From the NCBI GenBank assembly GCA_945869475.1, contig CAMBOV010000011.1:1-64000 (forward strand): a DNA stretch of 64,000 nt, read 5' to 3'. The notes under the pieces are model-generated. The model was not told the origin of the DNA. It ran no database searches and saw only the letters and a list, made by a program, of their open reading frames with translations. Positions 63,504 through 64,000 of this stretch are shown in pieces (the stretch's first letter is position 1; every line of letters begins with the position of its first letter). A program made the position numbers and the translations under genes. The stretch comes from Singulisphaera sp. GP187 (lineage in GTDB: Bacteria > Planctomycetota > Phycisphaerae > Phycisphaerales > SM1A02).

Positions 63504-64000
63504 TCACGACGTCGGCGCGACACTTCCTTCACCTCGAATCTGCTTCGCCCAGACGACCGCCTTCTCGCGCATGCGCAGATCTTTGTCACCCGCCGCCATC
63601 GAGTCGAGACGCGCGAGCGCTTCGGCGGCGCGCAACGAGGCGAGTCCATCCCCTGCAGCATCCTGCGCACGAGGCTCACTGTCATCGAGCAATCCAACGA
63701 GCAGCGCAATCACCTTCGCGCGCTCGACGGCATCTGTTTTCGCTGGGATGAGCTTCACAAGGGTCGCGATCGCCGTCGGGCGGAGTCGCTCGACATGACC
63801 GAGTGCCGCGAGCGGGGCGACGCGGTCTTTCGATTGCACGAATCCCAGTGAGCCAATCGCCTCGAGCGCGGCCGTGCGAACACGCTCGTTGGGTGTCGTG
63901 ATCGAAAGCATCGACTCCAGACCGACGCGCACCGCTTCGTTTGATGTGATCGTCGCTCGATCTGCGGCGAAATCCACCGCGCCCATCCGTGCAAGTCCGC
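63504..64000 (-). CDS. HEAT-repeat protein, N-terminus outside the window
   Basis: The frame continues past the window edge (GLARMGAVDF before the first internal Met at 63984-63986). About four HEAT-like helical repeats are visible (VRTAALEAIGSLG, LRPTAIATLVKLI, AKVIALLVGLL, PRAQDAAGDGLASL). Such proteins are scaffolds with many possible roles. Convergent with kdsB. Function unknown. Confidence 0.75.
   Translation of the reverse strand, partial: GLARMGAVDFAADRATITSNEAVRVGLESMLSITTPNERVRTAALEAIGSLGFVQSKDRVAPLAALGHVERLRPTAIATLVKLIPAKTDAVERAKVIALLVGLLDDSEPRAQDAAGDGLASLRAAEALARLDSMAAGDKDLRMREKAVVWAKQIRGEGSVAPTS

Noticed and set aside
63449-63532. GTGAAGGAA / TTCCTTCAC inverted repeat near the kdsB stop
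   Set aside because: A 9-bp match 66 bp apart, inside coding DNA at one side and with no T-run; too weak to call a terminator.

Overview
The window is GC-rich, densely coded chromosomal DNA from a Gram-negative-type bacterium, most likely a planctomycete of the Phycisphaerae. This is inferred from the gene families. Exported proteins carry dockerin-like tails ending in LL-x2-WG, there are paired Tat-exported Gfo/Idh/MocA oxidoreductases with sulfatase-modifying-factor (FGE-like) proteins, and there are zinc-ribbon membrane proteins of a planctomycete type. kdsB, lipoproteins and a TolC homologue indicate an outer membrane with Kdo. murE, murF and mraY indicate peptidoglycan synthesis. No complete mobile element, prophage, CRISPR array or rRNA operon was seen.

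Layout. 0-5.5 kb: end of an ISC-type ferredoxin, a secreted subtilase, rlmN, and a dockerin/FGE-like protein set in locally AT-richer DNA. 5.5-9.0 kb: pyruvate dehydrogenase operon pdhA-pdhB-pdhC (minus strand) with a recognisable promoter. 9-16.2 kb: S41 protease, zinc-ribbon membrane protein, then a minus-strand run of lipoprotein, ABC ATPase, ruvC and trpE. The lipoprotein is preceded by a promoter and a strong terminator-like hairpin. 16.2-23.1 kb: a double-domain PTPS/QueD protein with a CDGSH protein, an ACT protein, a DUF885 protein, a metallo-beta-lactamase-fold protein, a cupin, a HEAT protein and a MATE exporter. 23.1-28 kb (minus): SRP RNA (ffs), dnaX, recR, rpoN and a zinc-ribbon membrane protein. 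dnaX is split by an A10 run in the manner of a programmed frameshift or slippage gene. 28-32 kb (plus): PIN/TRAM membrane protein, REC-GAF-HD-GYP protein and apbE. 32-46 kb: exported proteins (FGE-like, two Gfo/Idh/MocA, a metzincin, a choice-of-anchor-B-like protein, a di-haem peroxidase cluster) and an NhaD-like antiporter. 46-51 kb: thiS-thiG, trpG/pabA, tRNA-Ala(CGC) and mutS, then short repeats and a transposase remnant. 51-54 kb: an MdtN/YtcA/MdtP-like export cluster, divergent around a palindromic operator candidate. 54-61 kb (minus): def-fmt-queA-murE-murF-mraY, mostly with overlapping stop and start codons. 61-64 kb: a repeat protein, kdsB and a partial HEAT-repeat protein.

Many neighbouring genes overlap by ATGA, GTGA or TGATG, so several operons are well supported. 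The observations most worth follow-up are: the dnaX A10 site, with a DnaX lacking its zinc cysteines; the promoter-hairpin leader before the 16.08 kb lipoprotein; the fused degenerate/intact PTPS protein; the YtcA-type efflux cluster without an inner-membrane permease; the exact 72-bp dockerin duplication; and the degenerate receiver domain of the HD-GYP protein.
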